Source: Branchiostoma floridae
Taxonomy: Eukaryota > Chordata > Leptocardii > Amphioxiformes > Branchiostomatidae
DNA: 64,000 bases
Direction: 5' to 3'
NCBI RefSeq assembly: GCF_000003815.2
Contig: NC_049992.1
Coordinates: forward strand, 8,989,671 to 9,053,670
A model generated the notes under the pieces. It did no database searches and had not been told where the DNA came from. It worked only from the letters and a program-made list of their open reading frames with translations. Below, piece after piece: positions 40,601-48,250 of the stretch (its first letter is position 1; every line of letters starts with the position of its first letter). The translations under genes and the position numbers were made by a program.

Positions 40601-43600
40601 CTTTTATAATGGTTTGACCTACCCTTAAAACTTTTCCATGACTGGTAAAAAGTACCAGGGAAATCACCTGACACCTTAAAGAACATTCTAGAAAGATTCT
40701 TACTTTTCATTATATTTTAAGGTATTAATTACAACATAAAAGTGAAAACAAAACAGTGAAGAACATTAAGCCAACTACATTTACATACAAAAACAAGAAA
40801 ATGTACAAAAGAATGCTTTAACATGAAGAAAACATGTAAATAGGCCAAACCCTCTCAGCTATGCCTAAGGGGAATCCCCTAAGCTCACTCAGTGTGTGCG
40901 GACATGCTGCTATTCAAATGAGCCTCTCTGGTTTTGAGCCAGCTCTTACAAACTTAGAAACTGATTCAGCATTGCCTTAAATTGTTAGACTCTGTCTGGA
41001 GCAGTTAAAGTTTGCAGAGAGTAGAAAAGTTATGCCTTTAGCTACCATTCTATGTTCCTGAAGTTCAACACTCAAAACAAAATGGACCAGCAGGTTGCAA
41101 CTAAATCCGTCTGAACAAGCCCTGCCTTTGATAAAATATCTTTAAAAAAAGTTCTTAAGCAAGTTTTCCTGGTAAATTTACATGGCTTGACCTGTGGCTT
41201 GGTTGCACAACATTACGACCACCAAAGCAAATGTGACAACAGCTTCATGTTTACTCAAATAGTCATCAATCCAAAGTGCACATGACAATTACATCTGAAC
41301 ATTTACAAGCATTAGTTTTTTTTAGGTAGAAAAAAACACTTTCCAACAATTCTCTTAAGCAGTTCTATCACTCCCCTTAACTTCTTCTTAAAGAAGGCTA
41401 TTCTTACCATATACTCGGCTGAGAACGTCTCTGGAAAGCAAGCATGAGTGTGGAGAAAGACTCTTACTATGCTGCAAGTTTGGCTGACACTGAAAGCACA
41501 TGCGGGGGATTCCCCTTATTCAAATAACATGGTAGAGACCATTTCTGGGCACAGGTGGCTCTTACAGACCTTGTCATAAAAAAAAATTGAAAAAAAGTTC
41601 TTGTCAACACAAAAATTTATCTTAACATATGATGATGATCTCTATACATACCTGTAGATTAATAGAAAAGACAAAATGAAAGTATAACAGACTTAATTCT
41701 GTTTTCAAAATTAGTTCATACCCCTACTTCTGACAGACTTTGGCTTGTCCCAACTACCATGCAACCAATCACCAATGATTACATCGCCCAATTCCATGGA
41801 CCAATCACAGCCAGACTAGCTGGGGGTATAAATAAGTCACCTCCCAAACATAGCAGTGATACAAACTGCTTTTGAACAGCATAATACAAGAGCTAAGACT
41901 AGTTATTTGGTGTGAATTAAGTACAGTTTTTTAAGTGTTGTGTTTCATCCTAAGGCATAACTGATTGATGTATAGCTCAAAAACTTTTTGTGACATACCT
42001 TTGACAGAACTCCCTGAATGCATGAAAATTTTCTTCACTCAAAAACTTTCCCAGGAAGGAACCATGTTGCGTGCAATGTAGGGGTGTCATACTATGTCAT
42101 ATCATCTTACACTGATAATCTTTGCTGATATTTTGAAAATATATTCTTTTTTCATCTGTGAAATCTACACCTGTCAATGTCATACTCTGTGGGTTGGATT
42201 TTTTGTCTAAAATTCTCCTCAGTAGTTTGTAAATCATGAATACACCCCAAAGGGTGTTGAATAGACTCTCCCACCATCATCATTGCTCAGAGGGGGTTTC
42301 ATAACATTGGGCAATGACATAGTCACCTGAGCATGACCAAATAAGGCAGAAAATACACTTCAGAGTGTCAAACATTTTGGCCCTAACAAAAGATAACTGG
42401 CATTTTGCCAATTATCTATGTCTGTGGATGAGGACATGCATTCTACAGGTTACAGCATGACCAAATATGGGCAAGATAATAGAATATGTAGTGATGTCAT
42501 CATCACTGATCTGGTTCTAACTGGTTTCAGCATCAGAATCGGCCTATTTCATGTTTTACTTAACTCCCTGCTATTTCACACTTCTTGCTTGAATCTGCCA
42601 ACTAAGTACAATCTTGCTCTTCTCAAGACGAAATGTTGAAGTCAGAGTCATATACAAAATAACTACACTTTATGCGTTTGATGACTTGTTATACATACAG
42701 TACACATGTAAGTTAATTAACAATTTTCCTCTGGTCAGTCTACCCTCAACTTTGTCCTTGCAATGCATTGAGTACAGGTGTTCTACTTGGCCAAGGCTCT
42801 TTCAGATACAAATTTATAGGGAAACTTTTATAAAATTTCAGGTTTTGCATTAAGTTATACCTAACATTTTGAGGATTTTCTAACACCAGTTGGAAGCTAA
42901 TGAATATGTTTTGTTTTGTTGTTGCATATAAAATATCAGGCCTTGACCAAAGTAAACTCAAGGCAATGCAAATGCATATGCAAACAGTACCCCTGTGGTC
43001 AATTCAGGAAGCCCCCCTCCCACACAATAATCTTTGCACATATACGATATAGACTAGCACACAGTTCTTATCAATAACAAAGGCTTTGATGGCCTTGAAA
43101 ACCAAATCATTTTCAATAAAAAGGTATCACTTACCTTACAGGTACAGTAGAAGCTGCTTAATTGCATGGCCTATTTGCCAGTGAATTTCGTGCAATTATC
43201 CGGCTGGTGCAATAATGCAAAGTTATCTAGCTGGACCGCACCGGTTTGGGATTTGGGGATTCCATGCTTAAAATAAGTGTGCGTTTATCTGTTGTGTAAT
43301 TAAATGGCTTTTACTGTATACCAATACTTTAGGTGGATGTGTATATAGAATACAACACGGACTATTCTGTATCGCCCAACCGATGCTCATGCTGAAAACC
43401 TCTAATCTCTAGGCAGATTTACCAGTGGCATAAGATAGTATCAAAGCTGGCTAAAGGAGTATAGCTGGCCAAAGGGAATCATCAGCCACTGGGAGCCAAA
43501 CGCACTCCTAGGTAATCTCCAAGCAGATCCTACAGTGCCATAAGATAGTATCAAAGATGGCCAAGGACTATAGCCGGCTAAGGTAGTCAAACGGGCACCG

Positions 43601-44061
43601 GTACAGTATGCTAAGTTTGATACTGTACATTACGCCACTGTGGATCTGGTTGGAGATTAACTCCTAGGCCAGCTTCACTCCTCTGGCAGCTTTTGATACT
43701 ATCTTATGCTAAGATAGGATCTGCTTGGAGATTAGAAAACCTTCATTTTCATGGAGGTAAGCTAAAAAGAAAAACCCAAAACACACAATAAGCCTGCTAA
43801 GAAAGTTCCTAGCGGTAACAATGATACCCTGGGGGCCAGACCGGATCCGGTAGCAAGCGCGAGTTCTATTCAGGGACAGAAGTTAGCGATAAGATGGCAG
43901 GATAACTGCCATGGGTCTCCGAATATAACTATCCTGTCTGGCGCCCAGGGTATAACAATGAAAGACTGCAGCCCTTACCCCTGATCTGTAACAGAGTTGA
44001 TCTGATTCCATAGCTGGTTGAAGGTCTCCTGGCTGAGGGGAGGGTTGGAGCCTTGGGACAT
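19519..44061 (-). CDS. p53/p63/p73: p53/p63/p73 family transcription factor (TA form, SAM-containing)
   Basis: Complete 15-exon coding model, 1,950 nt including stop, 649 residues. Exons (transcript order): 44,061-43,979; 38,453-38,330; 37,993-37,760; 36,915-36,857; 29,345-29,264; 28,903-28,720; 28,134-28,021; 27,595-27,490; 25,013-24,871; 24,574-24,486; 23,718-23,597; 23,084-22,899; 20,773-20,680; 20,384-20,297; 19,760-19,519. Every junction has GT-AG ends and matching phase. Domains: FxxLW transactivation motif (residues 14-18), DNA-binding domain about 167-375, KKRK nuclear signal, tetramerisation helix about 408-447, SAM about 509-570, and a C-terminal tail with KQTIS and KQE motifs plus an acidic run, as in p63/p73. 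It acts as a DNA-binding tetramer in the nucleus. The SAM domain and tail mark it as the undivided ancestral type rather than vertebrate p53. Confidence 0.95.
20004..20135 (+). repeat. dispersed TGAAGGTTAGACATCCAG repeat with terminal hairpin
   Basis: Plus-strand copy of the family at 5,395-5,600. Its right part contains an inverted pair, CGGATATTTACTTCCGGAC and GTCCGGAAGTAAATATCCG, around a 15-bp loop. Lies in the last intron of the p53-family gene. Confidence 0.75.
20297..20773 (-). CDS. p53/p63/p73: p53-family exons 13-14, SAM domain
   Basis: Exons 20,773-20,680 and 20,384-20,297 encode [48 protein letters not shown] and EYKAAKDF. This matches the sterile alpha motif of p63-alpha and p73-alpha (LGCSSC and IWKGI landmarks). 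Confidence 0.95.
21124..22732. mobile_element. 1.6-kb non-autonomous DNA transposon, 5-bp target duplication
   Basis: Ends CAGTGTTCTCGCCAGG and CCTGGTGAGAACACTG are inverted, and TCAAT flanks both sides. The interior is GC-rich, with a diverged internal tandem duplication (21,459-21,640 and 21,711-21,900, sharing GGGTGGGATC, GGAACAGCC, AGGCTGTTACT and CCTGTTCTAAATTT). No transposase frame was recognised. Right-end sequence (GGCCCTAAAAA, TGCAAGAGCTTCCGGGGGGC) recurs inside the element at 25,642. It sits in the intron before the SAM exons. Confidence 0.8.
22899..23084 (-). CDS. p53/p63/p73: p53-family exon 12, His/Asn/Ser-rich linker
   Basis: Low-complexity linker ([18 protein letters not shown] and [14 protein letters not shown]) between tetramerisation and SAM domains. 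Phase 2 on both sides; donor GTAAGT. Confidence 0.85.
23597..23718 (-). CDS. p53/p63/p73: p53-family exon 11, tetramerisation domain
   Basis: [20 protein letters not shown] is the strand-turn-helix of the p63/p73 tetramerisation domain, followed by a second helix ([14 protein letters not shown]) as found in p63/p73 but not in vertebrate p53. Confidence 0.95.
24486..24574 (-). CDS. p53/p63/p73: p53-family exon 10, nuclear signal
   Basis: It encodes [20 protein letters not shown] and [17 protein letters not shown] corresponds to the basic nuclear localisation and hinge region between DNA-binding and tetramerisation domains. Confidence 0.9.
24871..25013 (-). CDS. p53/p63/p73: p53-family DNA-binding domain exon 9
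   Basis: It encodes [20 protein letters not shown] and TEERSF, the last strand and helix of the DNA-binding domain. The DNA-contact Arg of VRICAC and the CPGRDR motif are intact. Acceptor AACCCCAG; donor GTGGGT. Confidence 0.95.
25642..27425. mobile_element. 1.8-kb Harbinger-like non-autonomous element
   Basis: Termini GGACCGTACGATATTTATC and GATAAATATCGTACAGTCC are inverted, with GGGGGAGGGCTGGTGCGTTGG/CCAACGCACCAGCCCTCCCC extending the arms to about 45 bp. TTA flanks both sides (left CTAGTTAGGG, right CCCTTAGACC); 3-bp TTA duplications fit PIF/Harbinger. Sub-terminal CATGGCCCTCCCCC motifs repeat three times on each side. A fragment related to the 21,124 element (GTGTTCTTGCCAGGA at 25,891; TGCATTTTAGGCTATT at 27,205) is nested inside. 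No transposase seen. Confidence 0.75.
27490..29345 (-). CDS. p53/p63/p73: p53-family DNA-binding domain exons 5-8
   Basis: Four exons: 29,345-29,264, 28,903-28,720, 28,134-28,021 and 27,595-27,490. They encode [76 protein letters not shown], and [20 protein letters not shown] followed by [12 protein letters not shown]. Zinc ligands are present: Cys and His of RRCHNH and the two Cys of MCFSSC. The NRRP arginine that enters the DNA minor groove in p53 is conserved. Confidence 0.95.
28199..28305 (+). repeat. dispersed TGAAGGTTAGACATCCAG repeat, short form
   Basis: GATGAAGGTTAGACATCCAG is followed by inverted AGTTACTCAAGCAACTGGAT and ATCCAGTTGCTTGAGTA, giving a hairpin. Same family as 37,574-37,705. 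Intronic in the p53-family gene. Confidence 0.7.
29531..29596 (+). repeat. poly-G tracts
   Basis: Two uninterrupted G runs (about 14 and 15) separated by about 33 bases. These are G-quadruplex-prone and also sequencing-error-prone. Confidence 0.85.
29935..30110 (-). mobile_element. LINE ORF C-terminal remnant (zinc-finger-like end)
   Basis: On the minus strand a frame reads [24 protein letters not shown], then [20 protein letters not shown] and a stop after DIN. The C-x2-C...H-x4-C pattern with GR.C..RIGL.SHSR is a hallmark at the end of many invertebrate LINE reverse-transcriptase polyproteins. Only the terminal part is present. Confidence 0.65.
30200..30320 (-). mobile_element. second LINE fragment
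   Basis: The minus-strand frame contains [20 protein letters not shown], the E-D-x-x-HFLL-C-P signature of the cysteine/histidine region after the reverse transcriptase of some non-LTR elements. Fragment only. Confidence 0.55.
31400..32430 (+). mobile_element. non-LTR retrotransposon 3' end with ORF remnant
   Basis: A plus-strand open frame to the stop at 32,298 contains [38 protein letters not shown] and a coiled tail. The CxxC...EDE.HFLL.C pattern identifies the C-terminal part of a LINE ORF2. The following 130 bp end in AATAAAGGCTATTACATTACATT, a short simple-repeat tail, so this is a 5'-truncated copy ending near 32,430. The start of the coding part is unclear because the reverse transcriptase is missing. 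Confidence 0.75.
32720..33330 (+). other. degenerate retroelement coding sequence, basic
   Basis: Two overlapping plus frames (32,722-32,946 and 32,949-33,329) are rich in Arg, Pro and Ser and lie directly upstream of the SGNH-esterase-like frame. They could be a broken ORF1 of the same element. No motif recognised. Confidence 0.3.
33420..33996 (+). pseudogene. frameshifted SGNH/GDSL esterase-like domain of a retroelement
   Basis: Two plus frames overlapping at about 33,556-33,626 form one domain. The first has ITRHSFVSR (a GDS-box-like H-S-F-V segment) and the second has [12 protein letters not shown] (the G-x-N-D block III) followed by [15 protein letters not shown] and a late YHAKLW. SGNH esterases of this type occur in ORFs of CR1-like and DIRS-like retroelements. 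The frame break between 33,540 and 33,620 marks it as a relic. Confidence 0.5.
34484..34506 (+). repeat. GT microsatellite
   Basis: About 10 copies of GT preceded by GCGTGCG. Confidence 0.85.
34780..35515 (+). repeat. two diverged copies of an exon-like segment
   Basis: The frame 34,785-35,129 is preceded by TCTCTCGATCCCAACAG, which looks like an acceptor. Blocks from it (CGCTGGAGGAGC, a CATCCAGAAC-like block, CCATCTACAGAAGGA-like, CAGTAGCAGA) recur at 35,320-35,465 without an open frame. Each copy is followed by a block with ATACTTGTACATGT or TTATACCATGAATATGTA-type sequence. Probably a transposon- or retroelement-derived duplication; function unknown. Confidence 0.45.
35830..36420. repeat. 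diverged tandem repeat in p53-family intron
   Basis: CTTATAAAAG..., CACATTGGTCTTCTATATTT-like and TCAAAATCAGGCT blocks recur in direct order around 35,970-36,260 and 36,260-36,400. Copies are old and copy borders are uncertain. Confidence 0.45.
36857..36915 (-). CDS. p53/p63/p73: p53-family coding exon 4
   Basis: A 59-nt exon (acceptor TTTCCTACACAG, donor GTAAGT) encoding [19 protein letters not shown], the proline-rich link to the DNA-binding domain, comparable to the PxIPSN segment of p63/p73. The codon split with the next exon gives Asn. Confidence 0.9.
37574..37705 (+). repeat. dispersed TGAAGGTTAGACATCCAG repeat with hairpin
   Basis: AATGAAGGTTAGACATCCAG is followed by GGCAAAAAGCAGTTACTCAA and, about 80 bp later, by the inverse TTGAGTAACTGC. 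Same family as 28,199-28,305. Intronic, 55 bp beyond the donor of p53-family exon 3. Confidence 0.7.
37760..37993 (-). CDS. p53/p63/p73: p53-family coding exon 3, Pro/Ser/Thr-rich
   Basis: The exon begins exactly with ATG after CTTCCTAG and encodes [14 protein letters not shown], then a Thr/Ala/Pro/Ser-rich linker to the donor after CAT. Phase 0 both sides. The in-frame ATG as first codon could serve as an N-terminally truncated start if an upstream promoter were used. Confidence 0.85.
38102..38205 (+). repeat. dispersed repeat shared with 63,545-63,645
   Basis: Blocks CCCATCTCCAT, CCCTTGGGCCACAC, TTGTGCAA, CTACAGCAGGGGGCTAG and GTAGTGATGTG occur in the same order at 63,545-63,645. Short non-coding interspersed repeat. 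Confidence 0.7.
38330..38453 (-). CDS. p53/p63/p73: p53-family coding exon 2
   Basis: Acceptor CTCTTGTCCAG, donor GTGAGA; phase 2 in, 0 out. It encodes a low-homology linker with [18 protein letters not shown] and KAMDSFEL, an acidic aromatic stretch that could be a second activation segment. Confidence 0.8.
38905..39869. mobile_element. piggyBac-like non-autonomous element (965 bp)
   Basis: The ends CCCTCAAACCACCGTA and TACGGTGGTTTGAGGG are perfect inverted repeats, and TTAA flanks them directly (38,901-38,904 and 39,870-39,873). TTAA duplication with CCCT...AGGG ends is the piggyBac signature. GGGGTCAAAACTGACCCC near the left end and GGGGTCAGTTTTGACCCC at 39,659 and 39,836 are further palindromic subterminal sites. 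No transposase frame. Intronic in the p53-family gene. Confidence 0.85.
39896..40420. repeat. three-copy tandem repeat, about 178-bp period
   Basis: CTACTTTTGCTTCA starts units near 39,904, 40,082 and 40,260. Each then carries TTTAAAATGTG or similar, AGTATAAC, AATTGTTCNCRGAWGAACATTCCTTCC and a GTCCAAAGC block. Diverged satellite within the first coding intron of the p53-family gene. Confidence 0.85.
40869..40879. promoter_or_regulatory. kappa-B-type palindrome GGGGAATCCCC
   Basis: Perfect 11-bp palindromic NF-kappa-B/Rel consensus in the first coding intron of the p53-family gene. An ATTCAAAT octamer-like motif follows 33 bp later. Confidence 0.45.
41505..41515. promoter_or_regulatory. kappa-B-type palindrome GGGGATTCCCC
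   Basis: The same site in the other central-base orientation, again followed closely by ATTCAAAT. Surrounding sequence shares GCTCTTACA with the 40,869 region, so the two may be old duplicates. Confidence 0.45.
41755..41860 (+). promoter_or_regulatory. candidate CCAAT/TATA promoter inside the p53-family intron
   Basis: Plus-strand GCAACCAATCACCAATG, CCAATTCC and GACCAATCACAG (several CCAAT boxes) lie upstream of GGTATAAATAAG at 41,826-41,837. It would direct transcription antisense to the p53-family gene from about 41,860. No coding frame of note follows, so the product would be a non-coding RNA or the motif cluster may be fortuitous. Confidence 0.4.
43143..43318. mobile_element. TA-type MITE (176 bp)
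   Basis: TACAGTAGAAGCTGCTTAATT at the left pairs with AATTAAATGGCTTTTACTGTA at the right; TA at the insertion borders. Tc1/mariner-like ends, no coding content. Confidence 0.75.
43405..43738. repeat. inverted-repeat element with CTAATCTCYARGCAGAT ends
   Basis: CTAATCTCTAGGCAGATT and CATAAGATAGTATCAAA at the left (43,407-43,456) and GGATCTGCTTGGAGATTAG with TTTGATACTATCTTATG at the right are inverted. A second internal left-type copy (TCTCCAAGCAGATCCTAC) begins at 43,516, so the element is nested or tandemly duplicated. A fragment occurs at 5,236-5,256. Confidence 0.65.
43825..43953. mobile_element. 129-bp hAT-like MITE beside p53-family first coding exon
   Basis: TACCCTGGGGGCCAGAC and GTCTGGCGCCCAGGGTA are inverted ends. 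AACAATGA is repeated exactly on both sides (43,817-43,824 and 43,954-43,961), an 8-bp target duplication typical of hAT. The right target site lies 17 bp from the splice donor of the transactivation exon. Confidence 0.85.
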
Positions 44062-44134
44062 CCTGGCAAGACGTCTGCACTTCCTTCAAGACTTCTTGAA
44101 GTTCTTAGATGTTCTTTCAAGGATACTTTTTTAT
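43979..44134 (-). CDS. p53/p63/p73: p53-family exon with start codon and transactivation motif
   Basis: An acceptor (CATATTACAG) opens the exon at 44,134; the ATG is at 44,061 and the donor GTAAGG follows 43,979. It encodes [20 protein letters not shown] and more. F14, L17 and W18 form the FxxLW helix that binds co-activators and MDM2-type regulators in p53/p73. Because an acceptor precedes the ATG, at least one untranslated exon must lie further upstream. A 129-bp MITE begins 26 bp into the following intron (at 43,953). Confidence 0.85.
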
Positions 44135-47100
44135 CTGTAATATGAAAAATAAACAGATATAAGACATTGGTAATGGTAGTAGATACAGATACTTAAGCTT
44201 TTTTCAGGAACATCCCCTATGTTATGGCAACAAGCACTACTATGTGACTATGTCACTATATATTACCATCATGGTCTTTCCCATTTGGAGGAAAAGGGTT
44301 TGAAGGGGGTTTGAAGGTTCATTAGATCCATGGAAGAAAGTATTTGGACCAAGACAACTTAAAAGTTGAATCATGTCATTCCACAGATACCACAAAGATA
44401 ACAGTGAAAACCACAAATCTCTTCAGAACACAACACAACATAATAGAGAACAGCTCAACCTTACACAAGTGCCTCCTGGTCTACCAGATTTACTTGTCCT
44501 TTTCCCAGAGACTTTCAACAAGGGAAGGATTGTCCTTTCTAAGCACCACTGGGCATCAAACCCCAGAGACATTAGAATCACAATAACACCACTTCAAAAG
44601 GAAGCCATTGGGAGAACTCTCAAAGAGATTATCACCCAAGGCACCTTCACACCAAAAACACTTATCTGTTAGGCGTGAAAAACATAAGGAGAGAGAATCT
44701 TGCGAGTAACCTGGGTGGAATATCTAGCATCCTTTTTTAAATGATCTAAGTTGTCAGAAAAGATTGCTTTTAAAAAATCAAGCACACTAAAAATGGGTAA
44801 AAAAAGTTAACATACTGTAAATATTGGTATAAGAAAATTTTGAATTTCTTACATTTCCCCCTATTCCACTTGAAAATGGAATAATCCTAAGAAAGGGAAT
44901 CTCTTGTATGGTGGGTTGACCACAAATTGACCAATCAGGAAGCAACCCTGGATTGGGGGAATCCCCTGCCAAGCTCCGCCCACTGGTCACAGACTCAAGT
45001 CTGCTCTTGCTGCCAAAAGTCTACTGTACATTGCCTTACTTTTGTTTGTTTGCCATTTTATTTCTTTTCAGACAATCCAGCTGGTTACAAATGTACAAGA
45101 TATGTGTGCCCTTCGAACACAACTCTTCTTCCTTTATGGTAAAAAAACACTGACAACATCAATGTGCACAAGTCAGATCGTCTAAACTTTCCCAAATCAC
45201 TCATTTATTCTATCATCCAACGAAAACAATAATGATAAGTCTTCACCTTTTTGTCACCAACTTAAGTGTTTGATCTCCTAGAACTTAGAAGGGTTTATAT
45301 AACAGAATTCACAGTAGAATTTGATCCAGACTGGAGTTACCACTTTACCAGTTCCAGGTCATTAACTCCCAGACCCTGGGGTACACAACAATCCATCACA
45401 GATAAGAACTGTCTGGGTTAAAAGCACCTTTTGTGACAGAATAAACACCTTCTAATTGGAGAGGTCTGTTTTTCCTAACTCTTGATGGAGAAGGCAAACA
45501 AAATCCCATCAGAAATCAAAGCTGCTGTGTGACAGACTCAAGGATTACGCTAATTAATTTCAATGTTCTGAAAGCCATGACAATTTAGAAGTCATGTAAT
45601 TTGTGATAAACAAAAAGGATTGGTGGCACAATGGTACCAAAAAGATCTTATGATTACAAATTACACATCATACATAGTTGAATGGCACTTCACTGAAAAT
45701 ACCAACTCATCAGAATTAGATTACATTGTATAGAGAGGGCTTTGTACCAAATCCATTGTGGCACAGAAGGCATGAAATTTCTTTCTAAAGGGATTCCTTT
45801 GCAGGTTGTTTGGGCTGAGTCCATGTAATCAGCATGACAAAACCAAACATGTGGGGAGAGCTCCTGTACAGCACATACTGTCCACCCCTGGGGAGTAATG
45901 TATCTATCCAAAACTGCCAAACACACTGAACACAGGCTAGATGACCCAAATAACAGTTTTGGGTATTGGAAAAAGATGCCACCCCCTCTCCATTTCATGC
46001 CACCTGTGGAGTTGGGTAGACAGCTTATGTTGTCTGTTTACAGTTACATGTCTTTCTCCATTTATTGTTCAACTTTCTTGGCTAGGATATGTCCTTATAC
46101 TAAGTTATAGTTATACAATGTCCAGGCTTTGCAATCTTGCAAAGCATGATCAAAAGTTTTGCTAATCTGAATAGAAATATCAAATTTGACTGAAAAGGCA
46201 TCTCTCTAACTTCTTTGAATTGCATTGACCACATCAAAACAACAAAAAGGACCACACAACTGCATGACTATTACTACTAATAGTGTAATTTCCTATTGCC
46301 AATATCCTGGCTTTGGAGCTCTGTGGGGTTTTGGTAGTCCTTCTTTGCTGAATATGGATGGTTGACTAGGGTAAACTATTCCAATATGAATGGAGAGAAG
46401 AGAATACAGATTTCTAATTGACTACAATAGTTATCTATTTATTTTAGTCTTTATTTATTAGGAGTCTCCATGTACAATAGTTCCGAAGAATACAAGATTT
46501 GTCATGAGAAAGATCGGATCACCAAAGACTTGAGACAAAGGTATAAATGCCCGTAAAACAATTTTTCACTATTATCTGAACCCTTCAGTCTACATGGAAC
46601 ATTAGCAGTAAGTGTTAAATATGTCACTTGCTGGTGTCAAAGGTTAATAGCACTTGAACACATTTATCTCTGACACACAGAAGGTACCAGCCTACAGCAA
46701 GATTTCACACCATGATCTGACTCAGGACTTTGGGACCAAGGCTGGTACAGTACAATTCAATATTTTTGCTGTGTTTTTTTTTTAATTCATAGTTTGTGAA
46801 ATGTCAATTGTACTGCAAACCCAAGTCCTGCTCAATCGCTCAAAGCAAGGAGCTCCTTGCTCAAAGATACAGCAAAGTGGAGAAATTCAGTGCTGGATTT
46901 ACAGCATCAAAACTTACAAAATGCTTTTTAAAAAACACAGGATTGACAGATACATCGGAGCTGTACGTGATACAGGAGCGACAGTGGGCTACTCGCGGGT
47001 GTACTACGGCCTCTTCGGTTCAGGTAAATTCAGGTAAAAAGGCTTTTGTGATCAGCAATATGATTGATCTGTTTAAGTCTGTGCTATCCACAACACAATC

Positions 47101-48250
47101 ACTATAGTACAGACAGTGTATAGAAGGCCTGGGCTGCCTTCTTTCCAGTGACAGTATTCAGCTATAGAAGAAAGATTGAAGCTATTTATCTTGTGCTAAT
47201 ACTGGGACGATGTGTACAATGTTTAGGTGTAGTTTGCAACATACAGCAATGGCATGTAACAGTACCCACACAACCCTGATACATGTACTGGGTTACCATT
47301 GAACAATGGCATACCTTTCTTTCTGTACAGGTAGCCGGACGGAGGTACTAGTCTAACATTTGTGTCAAACTTTTCATTTGAGTCTTGACCATTTTTCACC
47401 AATGATCTCATAATTTACAACAAACATGCAACATCTGTGATGACAAATTTATTGCCTGAGAAAGAAAATTTGAACATTGGTGAACAGGAAAGATCTAAAG
47501 TTGATGTGTTTTCTGATTTGTTTACGCCGCTTGAAAACTTTCTTTGTTGTTGAAACTGAGTGTTTTGTACGATCAGCTGGTATGGGTGAGGGTGGGTGGG
47601 CCTAAAAATCTGCGATCCGAATGCTCCAAAATACGTTCGCGAGAAAAAATTTTAAACAAGACACAAATGAAGAGATCCTACATACCCCGTCGTATCTGGA
47701 AACTTACGAAAAGATTTGACAAAAGTAAAATATTGAGTAAAACGTCGGGTTTTGAGATGGGACTTCGTAAAATCCCGGTAAGAAAGATGGGAGGGGACCC
47801 TCCCCAAACTGTGTCCTCAAAACTAGCAGAATTTCAACTCACAAACCTACCTAGCTTACGGTCATGGTCTGGGATTTATAAATCACTATATGATTACCGA
47901 AAATTTTACATACATTGCGCTAAAATCTGTAAAATTGGAACAAAACAAACCTGTGTTTTGCCGCGAGTTTGCCACTGTCCGTCACATGGAGGCCGAAATG
48001 TATCAACATGTGTGCTGACGTCTTCGAAATATCCATCCGCACAGACGAGACCCACTAAATAGTGCGCTACGCGTTTTCGTTAAATTGTACTTCTCAACAT
48101 CAATATCTCTCATATTCCGCGACACATTTTAATCACAATTCTATTTTGTATTGTTTCCCTTCTTTTATATTACCAGTTTCAGAATCAAGAAGGAACGGTT
48201 CGGAAACGAGCTGACAAGGTTTGGCGGCAGGCTACAGTGTAAACAAGCAT
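44135..48250. other. upstream region of the p53-family gene; promoter and 5' untranslated exon not placed
   Basis: The first coding exon starts with an acceptor, so untranslated exon(s) must lie here. Candidates are the CCAAT plus GC-box (CTCCGCCC) cluster near 44,930-44,990 and the more CpG-containing stretch 47,930-48,240, which has a TGACGTC motif near 48,016. The 172-codon plus-strand frame at 47,544-48,062 and the 103-codon frame at 46,796-47,107 show no recognisable domain and are not called as genes. Confidence 0.35.
44956..44966. promoter_or_regulatory. kappa-B-type palindrome GGGGAATCCCC, upstream of p53-family exon
   Basis: Third perfect copy of the 11-bp palindrome, about 0.8 kb upstream of the first coding exon, between CCAAT/ATTGG motifs (44,930-44,955) and a CTCCGCCC GC box. 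Confidence 0.45.

Noticed and set aside
42418..42639. 73-codon plus frame downstream of the CCAAT/TATA cluster
   Set aside because: Starts over 500 bp from the predicted start site and has no motif; not called as a gene.
47544..48062. 172-codon plus-strand frame, Lys/Arg-rich
   Set aside because: No recognisable domain or conserved-looking pattern and no clear splice partners; more likely non-coding upstream region.
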